64,000 bases of DNA from Ophioderma brevispina (taxonomy: Eukaryota > Echinodermata > Ophiuroidea > Amphilepidida > Ophiodermatidae): NCBI GenBank assembly GCA_023653785.1, contig JAMKCH010002894.1, forward strand, positions 1-64,000, written 5' to 3'. The notes under the pieces were generated by a model. It made no database searches and was not told the origin of the DNA. It saw only the letters and a list, made by a program, of their open reading frames with translations. Every line of letters starts with the position of its first letter. The first letter of the stretch is position 1. Positions 12,964 through 23,929 of this stretch are shown here, piece after piece. The translations under genes were made by a program, and so were the position numbers.

Positions 12964-13015
12964 ATGTGGTGCATAGCAATTTCCTTTGGTATAATCACCT
13001 GGATGTCTGCGGAGG
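12964..13015 (+). CDS. Candidate first coding exon: short signal-peptide-like N-terminus
   Basis: From the ATG at 12964 the frame reads MWCIAISFGIITWMSAE plus one base, and then meets a consensus donor (GG then GTAAGTTAAT, intron starting 13016). A short hydrophobic leader ending at a phase-1 intron is common in secreted animal proteins. An acceptor at 13628 (TGTGTTTTCTAG) is phase-compatible. It would add 17 codons after the split glycine codon, starting INNYTQPEG and including an N-glycosylation-type NYT, before a stop, giving about 35 residues in total. Everything here is inference from short signals, and such combinations arise by chance in a window this size. An overlapping longer frame starting at 12920 also reaches the donor. 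Confidence 0.15.
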
Positions 13016-16000
13016 GTAAGTTAATCTTATTTTTCTATTTTAGGTAACTGGTTATTGATATAATTGTGATTTATATAGAGAAGGAGATGTAACAACAATG
13101 ATGCGTATAGTGAAACCTATTTGGGATTGAAATCGGGATCAGATTATTTTGACACAATTGCTATGAATGTTCCTGATCTATTATATAAATGATATACCAT
13201 GGCAATGCCTGGGGTGTACTATTGTTTGTTAAAATGGATTTTATTGATTCCATTTTAGCAACACAGTCAAGGTATTTAAACTGGTTCTGCAGCACAACCG
13301 GTGATTCGGAATCGCGATTCACAATCTGCCGCCTCTGGTGTCGCGCGTGTTCTTTATTTTTATTTTACACAGTTGTTCGCTACAAAGAATATTTAATCAC
13401 GGGGTGGATGTGTTTTCTTTGTCAGCATTTATATAGCTACCGAATCATACTTTACAATATATTTATCAGCTCTATTTTTACGGATTGTAATGCAAAATGT
13501 TATGATTTTACACCAGCGGCAAAGTAAGCGACCTGAAGCTATCAGCTATAATATGCTCACCACCATGGGCACAGTTCAGTGAGCGGTTCATATTATGCAT
13601 TAACATGGATTGACCGTGTGTTTTCTAGGTATCAACAATTATACTCAACCAGAGGGTATATTTTCTAAAAACACTGAAGTTTGAAATTTGGATTACGATC
13701 CAATTGGCTTATAGTTTGAATGTTAATGAAGAAGGGTCATTTAGGGTCAACACCTGAAAAATTCGCAATTTTGCATTTGTACAGTAATAACACCATAAAG
13801 GCCGGCGAGACACTGTGTTACAGCTATTTATTGTCCATAAGGCATTTCTATGAATCACTATAATGAGAAATGTATCAAAGCATCCACGCATGCGAAGAAT
13901 ACAATACATGCACCTGGTTCACCTGAACATTTGAGATATTTCTGCAGGTTATTCTTTTGTAGTCTCTGCACGCTTGGGTTGTTCTGGAGGACAGGTCTGG
14001 CCAAGTTAACCTATTGACCTCCCGTGAAAGCGCCCCATTTACTATGGGAGATATGGCTCATTCTAATTCCCCACTACACGTTCGCGTAAGACGCTTATGG
14101 TTCTTCACAGCCTCCCTATTATCTCCATTACGACAGCACCATGGCTTAAGTCAGGGAGATAAAAATGAAAAAAAAAATCAACTCCGTCATCAGTTTTAAA
14201 TACTTGATCCACTGTACAATCCTAAGTGTAAATCACAGCTACGATGACGCAATTACTTCATCAACTTCTACTTGAATTGTTGACATTGACACGTCATTGT
14301 CAACAAAGAAAAGAAATTTATATGACTCAAACAATCCCTAAAAACCGTACACATGATCTCTTAATAGTTTCTACTTAAATGAAAGAATTGTTGTGGATTT
14401 CTTTTTATATAAGGATTTCAATTACTGGACAACACGTTTATGATGTCATAGAAATGAATGCTTACATATTTTCAAAAACAAATTGATGATGAATACACCA
14501 CTTGTGTTAAATTTTCTACTCCAGGCTGTCCTGAAATGACACAAAGCTATCAGAAAACATTGTTCTTTGCTATCTTTCAACATAAGCCTAGCCGCAGCTG
14601 TAAATGACAAGGCATTCAGAAGATCGCATTTGTCGCCTCCTTGGCAATTGCTATATATGGACTGGCTTTGTGTAGGATAAGGCCACCATAATATAATAGT
14701 ACAGCGGATTGGTGAAAAATTGTGGGCAATTGTGCATTTAATAATAAATCTCCGAAATTTGGCACAGAGTTAGGGCACATCCAAAAAGAGATATTTACCT
14801 ATAGGGGAATTGCAAATTTGCTTGTTTCACGGTGAAGAGTCAACGAAAGTTTACATAGGAGTCCAAAATTAACATTGTTCCAATTTTGTTGAAAAGTATA
14901 TCAAGTTGTCTATCTGATCCTAAGGATTCCAAACAATTATGCAATGTATGCACCGTGTACGACTTTTGGTTTTAGAGTTACGGAGTGAAAATGGTGAAAG
15001 TAGCTCAACGATCCATTTCCGATTGTCAAAAAAATTAAAAGTTGCTAAGACTATCAACGTTGCGTACACTGTTCACGTAGTTAAGACATTGGAAATAAGA
15101 GTTTTCACGATCTGATATGTAAAGTTATCATGTTATGTGGTCAAATATGGTTTGTATGTCTATGGAACCTATGTACATTGAGTGGCTAGCGGCCCTTTTA
15201 TCCTCTACCTCGGAAACATAATATTTATTGCAATTCTTACGAAAAAGACGCCAATAGGGGTCTTTGCGGTCTTTGACCCACTATTTCCTTACGCAACACC
15301 TTTGTGATTAATATGTTGATAGCTCAATATAACTAGAAACTAATAAAACACATTCGTTTAGGTGTAGGCGATATTTTCGGAACAGGCCAAAATGGGAAAA
15401 ACTAGCTACCAATTTTTTTATATCCATTTTTTTTGTAATTCAGGAAAAATACTAAAAATAGCAAATTCGTTGACTTTGGTTTTGGTACATTTTAAACATG
15501 GGCTGAAATTCCATGATACTGTTTAAGCCTGCATTTGCCTGGCCACTGATTTGTCAGGGAAGAAAATATGGTGTCCAATAGAATTGGGTGTATTACATCC
15601 GCATGTATTACATTCGCATCTCAACAAAATGAAAAATATTTAAAATGATTAAAAAATATAGATAAAGGTTATGGTAAATATTAGCGGCAACAATTGAATT
15701 GTAATGAAAATTATGCTTGCAACTACCTTTCAAATGCTAAAAAAGAATGGCACTTTCGAATTACTTTAAATGACATATTCTTACGAAGATTGCCACCAAA
15801 TGTGTGATACAATTTCAGACTAACATGTACAATGAAGGGTGATTTGAACCTGCATAAAGGTATAAATGAAGCGATTGTGGTATAGGCCGTATATACTCTG
15901 TCATTGAAGGCTTAGTAGAGTGTCGCTGACCTTCGATCATCTTAGATTAGTGGATTTTTGACTAATTATGACTTTAAACTAGCTTAACGTAATTGCGTCA

Positions 16001-16419
16001 AACTTGGTAGCTATGGTTACATATTTATTTTCAACTGGAACCACCTCTTTTAACTGACAGACTAAAAGTTGAGAGACCGGTGTTTTACATGTTCTGTTCT
16101 CTAGTAACACTTTGCGAAGCTTTTATTCAGTGATAGTACTTCATGAGGGCACAAAACAATTGTCCTTTCCCCAGTCTCCCAAACTTGAGCCCCACATAAG
16201 TAAAAGTGATAGATTTAACTATCAAATTACAGTTCAAATAGCAAATTCTTGCGCGTATTTCATCATATTATGTCATATTTACCTCATATTTGCCTATTTC
16301 CTCATTAAAATTGCATTTTTTCCCGCACTTCGCACATTTACTCATTCGCGTCCAAAAATTTAATTTCACCTCACCCCTCCCCTAATTTTTTCTTGCCCCC
16401 TTCCCCAAAAATTTTGATC
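13016..16419. other. Unannotated non-coding stretch
   Basis: There is no recognised gene or repeat family. The longest frame (13189-13527, 112 codons) has no familiar motif. 14.7-15.5 kb has the texture of old repeat DNA but no pairing that I could confirm. Confidence 0.5.
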
Positions 16420-16666
16420 CCGTGAGCTAAAAACGTGATTTCGTAAGCCCCATAGAGTACTGTGTAAAATTAATATTGGTCGACCAAAATGGGGCAACCA
16501 TTTTTTGCTCTAACTTCAAACCATACTCCTTTGGCCCTAAGATTTCACAAAAAAAGGTTAAATGAAAATCTTAGCTTTCTTCTGATACCAAAATTGTGAC
16601 CACTTCCGGTAAAATCTGGGGTTCTGGAGACGAGGCCTATTAGCAATCGGACCATGGCCCTTTAAT
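16420..16666 (-). repeat. Dispersed repeat, inverted relative of the 20.5-kb copy
   Basis: Read on the minus strand it begins TTAAAGGGCC and continues through AGAACCCCAGAT, an AGTGGT block, a GATATC/GGTATC block, TGAAATCTTAGGG and CCATTTTGGTCGACCAATAT. The same order occurs on the plus strand at 20518-20750. The TTAAAGGG terminus suggests the end of a TTAA-target DNA element. The far end was not found. Confidence 0.75.
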
Positions 16667-17621
16667 TTATATAAACATTTTAATTGAAAGTCATAACACA
16701 TGAACCCAACACTTGAACACATTAATTTAATTGATCTGCAGTGGCCTGCATTAATACCTTTTTGTACAGGTTTACTATTTAAAGGGACGCGAGGAAATTT
16801 CAGGAAAGGGCGTCCCCATTTTATAAAGCGAGATCTTTCTAACCCAGAGTATTCAAACCTGGAATGAATATAAGCAAAGAATTTTTTTTTTTTATATACG
16901 ATAATACAAAATGCGCCTTTGGTCATTGCAATAGTAAATGGTTACTTAATTGTCATACTTAATTTACTCACTATTATGATGTAATAATTTATATTTAGTA
17001 AGTATTTTATGAATAATATTTTTTTTTTGTAAATTCACTTTTACTTGACAAGGACTTCAAGTCAATATTTGTTATTATGGAAAACCTGGTTATTTGCATT
17101 TCCAACTTCCAAGAAAGAGCAAGTATTTTAATCGGCAAGGCGACCTAATGGATTATGCTCCATGTGTCGCGTGTGCGTGCATATAGTGAGTTTGTCAATC
17201 TGTCTGTGAATCTTTTTACACACACTTTAATTTATATAACATCCAACTTCAACGATCTCTTGGTGTGTGTTCTCTAATCTCATTCTTCCTGTAAACTTTG
17301 TATGTAGTTTCATTTTCAATAAAACTATTTTGTCAAATGTCTAAGATTATTTGAGTAGTTATCACTCATTATATTGCTTTACAAATATCAATTATTTCTC
17401 AATGTCCCAAATACCAGGTGAGGGCGGCCAAGAAATCCCAATTTCAGACGTCACCATTGGTTTAACACGTCAAAGCGAAATCTTGACGAAAAATTCTCAA
17501 TTTTTTATATGTTGTCACGGAATATTTTCTTATTCCAAAACCGTTGGAGTTGAAGAATCAACTCTACTGGAAGGGTTATTTCTGAATTTTTTGTATGAAT
17601 AACGAACGAGGACGAGGTCGT

Positions 17622-17657
17622 ATGTGGGTCATGGGAACACCCATGACCGACCCACAT
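17622..17657. repeat. Short inverted repeat
   Basis: ATGTGGGTCATGGG is followed after a few bases by CCCATGACCGACCCACAT. It is an imperfect hairpin with an extra base pair step. It may be structural only. Confidence 0.6.
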
Positions 17658-17818
17658 CAACGCACATAAATTGGTTTGTGCTTTGCATTCCGTATTTCTT
17701 TTGACACTTTTGGTGAGTTGCTATAATAAATGAGGCTTGGCCGCCACCGCCTGCCAAATACCAGGCATGTTGTTTACAGACAGGTCAATTCCACACAGCT
17801 ATACACAGCTTATACACC

Positions 17819-17921
17819 ATGCATCATTTTTCAGCATTGACCCAGATGTGGGTTTTTGTCCAAGGCAGTTTGCGTAGGTCCTTGGTAGGCGGTTCTCAAA
17901 CAATTCACAGACTTTCACAAG
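17819..17921 (+). CDS. Candidate first coding exon with mitochondrial-presequence-like N-terminus
   Basis: The ATG at 17819 has a fair context (ACACCATG). The frame stays open for 34 codons plus one base to a strong donor (CACAAG then GTAAGA, intron from 17922). The peptide begins MHHFSALTQMWVFVQG and continues with SLRRSLVGG and a final HRLSQ. It has no acidic residue, four arginines and alternating hydrophobics, which is the composition of mitochondrial targeting peptides. The upstream 200 bp could hold a 5' untranslated region. A phase-compatible acceptor with a good pyrimidine tract lies at 22453, where the frame continues for about 35 codons to a stop, but no donor follows. The protein cannot be named. 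It could still be a chance frame. Confidence 0.3.
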
Positions 17922-18166
17922 GTAAGATAAACTGTTGAGGAGAATAGGAAAAACCGCTTAACACTATTTCCATCCGTATGATAGAAATAGTCCAACCAAT
18001 GAGTTATTAGAGTTGACTATAATAAGTCCATGCTCCGACATATGTCTGTTTGTCTGTCTGACCACGTCTATTTTCGAGGAGACCGAGGGTCGCGCGTTCC
18101 TGAAACTTGGTGGGTGGGTGCCCCTTGACCTTTCGAAGACCGAGTTTGTATTGGTTAGTGGATCAA

Positions 18167-18212
18167 AGGTCATCGGGGGTCATTCAAGGTCAGAGGAGGT
18201 CAAATGAGGTAA
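18167..18212 (+). promoter_or_regulatory. Array of five AGGTCA-like half-sites at 10-bp spacing (DR4-like)
   Basis: Half-sites lie at 18167 (AGGTCA), 18177 (GGGTCA), 18187 (AGGTCA), 18197 (AGGTCA) and 18207 (AGGTAA), all in one orientation with exactly four bases between them. Direct repeats spaced by four are the classical binding arrangement for thyroid-hormone-receptor or LXR type heterodimers with RXR. The array lies about 250 bp downstream of the candidate exon at 17819-17921. The flanking GTCTGTCTGTCTG and GAAACTTGGTGGGTGGGTG resemble a dispersed repeat, so the array may simply be part of that repeat. Function is inferred only. Confidence 0.4.
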
Positions 18213-18299
18213 ACTAGACAATGTTTTAACATTTTTATCCATAACAATATTGAAAAAGCAACACATTTTCACATTCAATAGTATGTGACAAGCCACAAG

Positions 18300-18940
18300 T
18301 TTAGGTACTTATCATGCTCCCAAGAAATAATAAGTCGATACATTTAGCATTACTCCAGTAAGCAGCAAAGGGTGTTTTGAACAAATCCCAGAATGCATTG
18401 CAATGTGCCTATTCCTGTACTGTACTAAACATATGTCAGTACTTAGGGATAGATGTGTTTAAGAAGTTTAACCCTAACTGCCTTTTGGTTTCTAGATAGG
18501 ATAGGAAGAGAAGGGGTAAAGGGGTAGAAGCTAAAGAAACTCGGACATCCGTGGTGGGATTCGAAACCGGGGCCTCCGACCCACCATTCCATATGACCAG
18601 GCATGGCAAGCCACGAGGGAGTCGCTGGCCCGGCCAGCGATTTCGTGCCCATATGAGTGTTGGTGCGATGACGTCATCGCATCTTTTTGGACTAGCCTCA
18701 GCCTCATTTTCTAGCCTCAGCTCATTGAGTTTTCTTGGTGTCTGGTGGTGTTAGGGCTAACTTAGGGAACACAAACCTTTCATGATCTCGATAAAAATTC
18801 ATTAAGCACTATAGTGCTCTGTGGGCAGAAATGAGTGCAAGGATTTTTGTGGGATAACATGGCGGGAACATATGCCATTATTGAGGTTAAATTTCCCCAA
18901 ACTGGTGCATTGTGGGGTGGACTCAATACACCATTTGAGA
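18300..18940 (-). repeat. Dispersed repeat, second copy at 50.97-51.28 kb
   Basis: On the minus strand the order is GGTGTATTGAG, AATGCACCAGTTTGGGGAAA, ATCCCACAAAAATC, then TAGTACTGACAT, TTTAGTACAGTACAG, GGCACATTGCAAT, GGGATTTGTTCAAA. The same order occurs on the plus strand at 50970-51280. The two parts are about 385 bp apart here but only about 135 bp apart in the other copy, which indicates an insertion (see 18450-18765). Confidence 0.75.
18450..18765 (-). mobile_element. Probable tRNA-derived SINE nested in the older repeat
   Basis: On the minus strand a B-box-like GGTTTCGAATCCCACC lies near 18552-18570, preceded about 45 bp upstream by an A-box-like TGGCTTGCCATGCCTGG. The segment is extra relative to the 51-kb copy of the surrounding repeat. 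It also contains short palindromes (GATGACGTCATC and CTGGCCCGGCCAG). Target duplications are not clear, and the SINE reading is moderate. Confidence 0.45.
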
Positions 18941-19619
18941 TAGTAGTGTGTTTGTAAACTTATGCCACTTATGATTTGTTGAAGTCAGAGAATTTGGGCT
19001 GCTTTAAGTTATCACAGTGCAAGGTGTAAACGTTTTGGCATATTATTATTATCATTATTGGTATTTTGAAGCATATGTGTGAACAATGCATTGGTGAGCA
19101 AGACTTGCAAAACTGAGCACTCTCCAGGGGTAACTGGGAATGTGTGGGAACGTGTGTGAAGTACACATAGTACAAGGCACAGGGAACTTAGACATCTACC
19201 TTATCTACCAATAACATCTACCCTTCGGGCAAAATAAGTATATATTGTCTTGCGAAGATGTGAAAGAGAAAAGACGATTGCTTGCAAAACTGACAGGCGA
19301 AATGAGTTATTAATAGCGAGTTTACATACAGCATGAGAAGAGTTACAAATGCTTCGTAATTGCTTAACATTGCACGGGCAAGCGCGTGTCACTAAAGAAA
19401 CTCATTTACCTCGGTTCATGTTTTGGGCAAGGAAAATCACTGCACAGATACAAACTAAAGGTACACCGAGAGATTTCACATGCATGGCGAATGTCCCTAA
19501 ACAAATTACACTGATATATTTACTTATCATCAAACATATCCTTATATAAGAGAGTTAATCTTAAATATCCTCTTTGGTAGAAAAATTGTGAAATTTCTAA
19601 TTTAATAATTTAGCCTATA

Positions 19620-19853
19620 CACTCTAAGAAAAAATACGGCTTTAGAACCTTTTTTGTCCTCTATATGGAACCTTCAACAATGGAACCCTCAAAAATGGTT
19701 CTTAAAAAGCTGAGAACCCAAAAGGTTCTTAACAGAACCATAAAAGGTGCTATACAGCAGTTAAAGAACTATTTTTGGTTCGTTGAAGAACCTTACAGTT
19801 TTCCATATCGAGGACAAATTTAGAACCTCTTTCGCACCTTTTTACTTAGAGTG
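19620..19853. mobile_element. TA-flanked MITE, 234 bp
   Basis: The termini are CACTCTAAGAAAAAA and, in reverse complement, CACTCTAAGTAAAAA, each flanked by TA (19618-19619 and 19854-19855). The arms continue through a TTAGAACCT and GTCCTC-ATATGGAA block, so almost the whole element is an imperfect palindrome. A TA target duplication with this end is consistent with Tc1/mariner-class non-autonomous elements. It has no coding capacity. Confidence 0.85.
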
Positions 19854-19928
19854 TATGTTTTATATTGAAACATAAACAATCTAAATTCACCTTTTCACTA
19901 CTTTTAGGGTATATCTAGTTAAGATATC

Positions 19929-19956
19929 TAATGTTAAGTCTGCCGACTTAACATTA
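19929..19956. repeat. Perfect short hairpin
   Basis: TAATGTTAAGTC, a four-base loop, then GACTTAACATTA: twelve paired bases without mismatch. There is no downstream T-run or gene context to indicate a role. Confidence 0.8.
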
Positions 19957-20334
19957 TCCAGATCCATATCTATAGCCAAATACTAAGTAGAAAATCTATT
20001 GAATGTCTAATTAATATGAATTCACTGCATATATGTTCCAATACAATTGATACCAGGGAAACATCTTGGTGTGCCTTTAAGTAAACTGAAAAAAACAGCT
20101 TCTGAAAGTCATGTAAGATATTAATGTGGGGATGTTGATAAAATGTAAGGTCGCTGAGATATTTTTAGTTTACAATGAATTCCTATGTGCTAAATTTTGC
20201 GCGGGTATTGCATTGAATTTCGGTGTAGTGTCAGAATGAATTGCGAAATAACAATGAAGCAATATTACACAAAGAAACAGAAAAACAAAAGCTATCAACC
20301 CTCTTTATTAATTGAGGTATAACCAAAATACAAT

Positions 20335-20410
20335 GATTAAGAATCCTAGGAATCGAACCCGTGACTGTAAGATTTTAAATACGTGCCTGACTATGCTGGC
20401 TAGCCCAGTA
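20335..20410 (-). mobile_element. tRNA-like SINE head
   Basis: On the minus strand, GGGCTAGCCAGCATAGTCAGG (A-box region, near 20385-20405) is followed by CACGGGTTCGATTCC (B box, near 20349-20363). The spacing fits a tRNA-derived RNA polymerase III promoter, but the acceptor stem does not pair, so this is a SINE head or tRNA pseudogene rather than a tRNA gene. The SINE body to the left is not delimited. Confidence 0.55.
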
Positions 20411-20517
20411 ACATCCAGGGGCATCACGTTTGCTGGTTAATGTTATCACCAGTCCTTGTCTCCTACATATGCTTGGTTTCAAAATCCGTCTATTTGATGA
20501 GATTGATAAAGTGTGAG

Positions 20518-20750
20518 TTAAAGGGCCAATAGTCTTGTACTCAGAACCCCAGATCTTACCAAAAGTGGTAAAAGTTTTGATATCTGAAGAAATCTACTAT
20601 TTTTCTCATTTACTGTGCGAAATCTTAGGGTTGCAAGGATATTTAGTTAGGATGTTATGAGCGAAAATGTGTCCCATTTTGGTCGACCAATATTAATAAT
20701 GGGATTACAAAACGTTTTAAGCTCTCATATCAAAACGGGTCGAAATATCA
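20518..20750 (+). repeat. Dispersed repeat, plus-strand relative of the 16.4-kb copy
   Basis: It begins TTAAAGGGCCAATAG and passes through AGAACCCCAGAT, TTGATATCTGAAGAAA, GAAATCTTAGGG and TTTTGGTCGACCAATAT, in the same order as the minus strand of 16420-16666. The second blocks at 9.3 and 55.3 kb share the ATATCA and GGTAAA core, so all four are probably one old superfamily. Confidence 0.75.
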
Positions 20751-21608
20751 GAGCGAGACTTTACAGATGGGTTTTTTTTGGAGTGAAGGCCATTCTATCA
20801 AGATAAAAACTTTATATACGTAAACTGGTTTTCTCCTTTAAGGAGCAAAGCGAGTCGCTTTGGCGGGAACCTGTACGTCTGTACGTCGGTATACATTGTT
20901 TTTGTTACAATATTTGTCTTTTTGGTAGAGCTTACGGCAAATCGCTGACAGCATCACAATTTATGTTAACTGGCTCTTGAAAGCACGCAACATAGGTTAA
21001 GTTTTGCGTCTGTGATGATGCAATATTCAGCACTGTTAAGTATCACCATTGAAACATGTCATTCAGCATCAAGCCGGGCATATCAGGATTTCACAATTAC
21101 CATTCTAATAGGTCGAAATACTTTTATGTCTTAATAATGATATACAACACTGATTGACATTTGATACAGAAAGCAAATGAAATTGTTATGGTATTTCCTT
21201 TTAATTCGTGGAGTCTTGACAGTAGAGCTGGAGGCGTTTCTCTATTACATTCTTAATGCTTGATCTTAAAGTTGGAGCTTGAAATCATGCGCAATACTTC
21301 AAGAGCTCTACGTATGAGTTGTCAATACCAGTAAGTGGACCAATCGAAACGTGTCAGTCAAAGGTTGATTTCAGTGAAGCGACCCGCTGCTAGGTTTGAA
21401 AACATTTTTATAAAGACTTAATATGATCTATGTTCGTTCGGCTTTAATGTCGTTCAAGGGACAGTTGAGCAGGTCAATGCATTCTATAGGCAAAATATTG
21501 GCCATATTTGTTTGTTGGAATAACCTTGTCTAATACAATCCTCTTCAGCGTTATCCTGTTTTAATTTTCTTAAAATTTGATTTTAAACAATGAACGCATG
21601 TTGTATTG
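20751..21608. other. Unannotated non-coding stretch
   Basis: No gene or confident repeat is recognised. A short palindrome CTCCTTTAAGGAG lies near 20832. Confidence 0.5.
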
Positions 21609-21612
21609 TTAA

Positions 21613-22146
21613 AGGGACACAATGGCATGAAAAATTATATAGACATATTGAAATGCATCCTTACTGAAATAACTTCACAAATTGAAAACAATTTGAATGT
21701 TTACATTCTGTAAAACAGTAAAAACAGCAATAGTTTGTGTCAGTTCGTGGCAATTCCTGCCACGGAAAATCAAGGTGTTGTCATTCTTTTCAGAATTTAC
21801 AGTGTCTCTAGCATGTTTTTGACACAATTCAAATGCATTCAGACATTGTACTCAGGCTTGTAGTAAGAGATTGATATGACAAGTGAAAAGTGAATTAGCT
21901 GGGATTAGCACATATACAATAGCAATGGTCTGAGCTGATGACTGCATGCTTTTCAAGTTTGATAAAATGCTGGCAATAATGTCAGCGTCCTTGACTGAGA
22001 AGTGAAGCTTACAAGGAAAATAATATTAGTTACTTTTTCCTTTTTTACAAAATGTAAACACCCAAATTGTTTTCAAATTTGTGCAAGTGATTTCAGTAAG
22101 GGTCCATTTCATTATGTCTGAATATTTTTTCATGCCATTTATCCCT
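21613..22146 (+). mobile_element. Long-TIR MITE, family copy 1 (T2/Kolobok-like ends)
   Basis: The left end AGGGACACAATGGCATGAAA and the complementary right end are inverted repeats of about 110 bp, running inward through ACTGAAAT, AACTTCAC, GAAAACAATTTG and TGTTTACATT. The flanks are TTAA (21609-21612) and TCAA (22147-22150), consistent with a TTAA target. A TTAAAGG terminus with a TTAA target is known for T2-type MITEs linked to the Kolobok superfamily. Inside is a hyphenated motif TTCGTGGCAATTCCTGCCACGG. No transposase is encoded. Copies 2 and 3 lie at 29718 and 49648. Confidence 0.85.
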
Positions 22147-22689
22147 TCAAAAAATATTTGTCAATGACGTATGTGCTTTTGAGAGCTAATACGCCACTGC
22201 TTATTCATCCCATGGAATCTAATTGGATTTTATCTGTAATGTGACATTTATCATGTTTAGGCGATGATTTCTTTGTGTCTCATGCAGGTAAAATTGACAT
22301 GCCTGGTATAAGGAATATGTGAACCGTAAGGGGGTGATCAATGTGTTTAGAATAATTAGCCTTGATGTATGTAACAGCCCAAAGAGAAATGCGGAAAATA
22401 CATAACATTTTAATTTATACCTTTATAAATTTATTTGTTCGTTTTTCTTGTAGGTGAACAGATTCTGTCCATTGTTATCAAAAGCAACGTTCATACCATA
22501 ATCGTCATAGACCACTATAATATTATTTTTTTTTTAAAGTACGGAACGTGTGACAACTAATATCAAAATGCCAGAATCTCAAGTACGAGAAAAAATGAGG
22601 GCGCTTTTCTTTCAAGATTTCTTACCATAACCATCAATATGCTTTTAGCTAACTCCCAAAATTTTACGAAAAGCATTTGTGTGGGTCTG

Positions 22690-22850
22690 GGCGTGGGATG
22701 TGTCTGTGTGTGTTTGTGTGTGTGTGTGTGTCACTCGCGTATGTCAAGCGAGTATGTCTCTATCTCGCGGGCGTCTCGCTCTCTCTCTCTCTCTGTTTGT
22801 GTGAAGGTGTGGGTGGATGCGTGTGTAGTGTGTACGCGTGTGTGCTCGAG
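22690..22850 (+). repeat. TG-rich and CT microsatellites
   Basis: An imperfect TG tract (about 22698-22733) is followed by a CT tract (about 22767-22792) and more TG-rich sequence. The short frames on both strands across it are by-products of the repeat. Confidence 0.85.
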
Positions 22851-23929
22851 TTTCAAAATGTATGTTTCCGGCTTGATCGTGTACTTAGATGCAGCTATAG
22901 ATGCGTTATGCGCAGAAATCGCCTGGTAATTCAGAAATAAGCAGCATTGCAAAGACTGCTATCGATATTGCACGGTAAAGTCCTTGAAGATTTACTTCTC
23001 TTTATTTACTTCTATGACTGCCAATATGGACATACCTGATAAAAACAATCGGATAGAATTTTCCCAGCCATTGCTCATTCCATTCGATTGGTCTCTTCCT
23101 TTATTTCATTTTTGGTTTAATATTTGAAATGTTTATTCATTCATTCTCGCAGAAGTTTCTTCGTAAACAATTGATACATCATAAAACGCAATTTGTAGTA
23201 TTTTCTTTTTCTTTCGTACCACTCTACATTCAGTAGATATGGTATAGCAAACGAGTACATTCCCATTTAAATACATCGGCCGTCAATAATATACCCATGA
23301 ATTGAACGCAATCATCGCATAACATAATGATATAAAATTGGCTCCATTCAGTGTACACTCCTAAATATTGCGCCTAAAAAGAAAAAAAACTCAAAATTGC
23401 ATGATGTTGGTGTTGTTTCTTCCATTGCTACTGTTATCAGTTAGTCAGGAGAATTGGTGGGCACAGGGTTGAACTGGATAACAGAAGACGTTTCTATTGA
23501 TTTGATTTTTGTCAATGATGACCAAGCTAATAATTTCTGGAGGTGTGCAAAGTTTCGTGCAGTCTATTTTCCTAGAAATCCATCTGGCCGCTAATCACTC
23601 TCAACTTCATTCAAATGGCCATAATTTTATCACTCAGATCAGGTTTTAAAGCACGGGGAATCTTTTGGACCGGTTATTGACGTTATTTGATCACAACATA
23701 CATCAATATCTAATATTGGCCACCCTTAAACCCATATGCCCTGAAAGCATTCAAGTGACCATAACTCATCCAGTATTTGTGATAGAGGCCTATTTCTGCG
23801 CTCTATTCCCAATAGGAACTCATATCTGACATTTCAAGTGTGTTAACAAGCGTTAACCAATCAAGATGGAAACAATTATGGCTCTGCCTTTAAGATCGTA
23901 AAACCTACGAATTGTCATTAACCATAATA
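22851..23929. other. Unannotated non-coding stretch
   Basis: No gene is recognised. The stretch 23.5-23.9 kb contains repeat-like phrases but no pair that I could confirm inside the window. Confidence 0.45.

Noticed and set aside
17405..17770. Possible inverted-repeat element around GGCGGCCAAG and CTTGGCCGCC
   Set aside because: Only the short core pairs and flanking arms do not align.
20335..20410. tRNA gene on the minus strand
   Set aside because: Promoter boxes are present but the cloverleaf does not close. It is better read as a SINE head.
22620..22700. Minus-strand short leader frame ending at GTAAGA near 22626
   Set aside because: Only 17 codons, and it overlaps the edge of a TG microsatellite.
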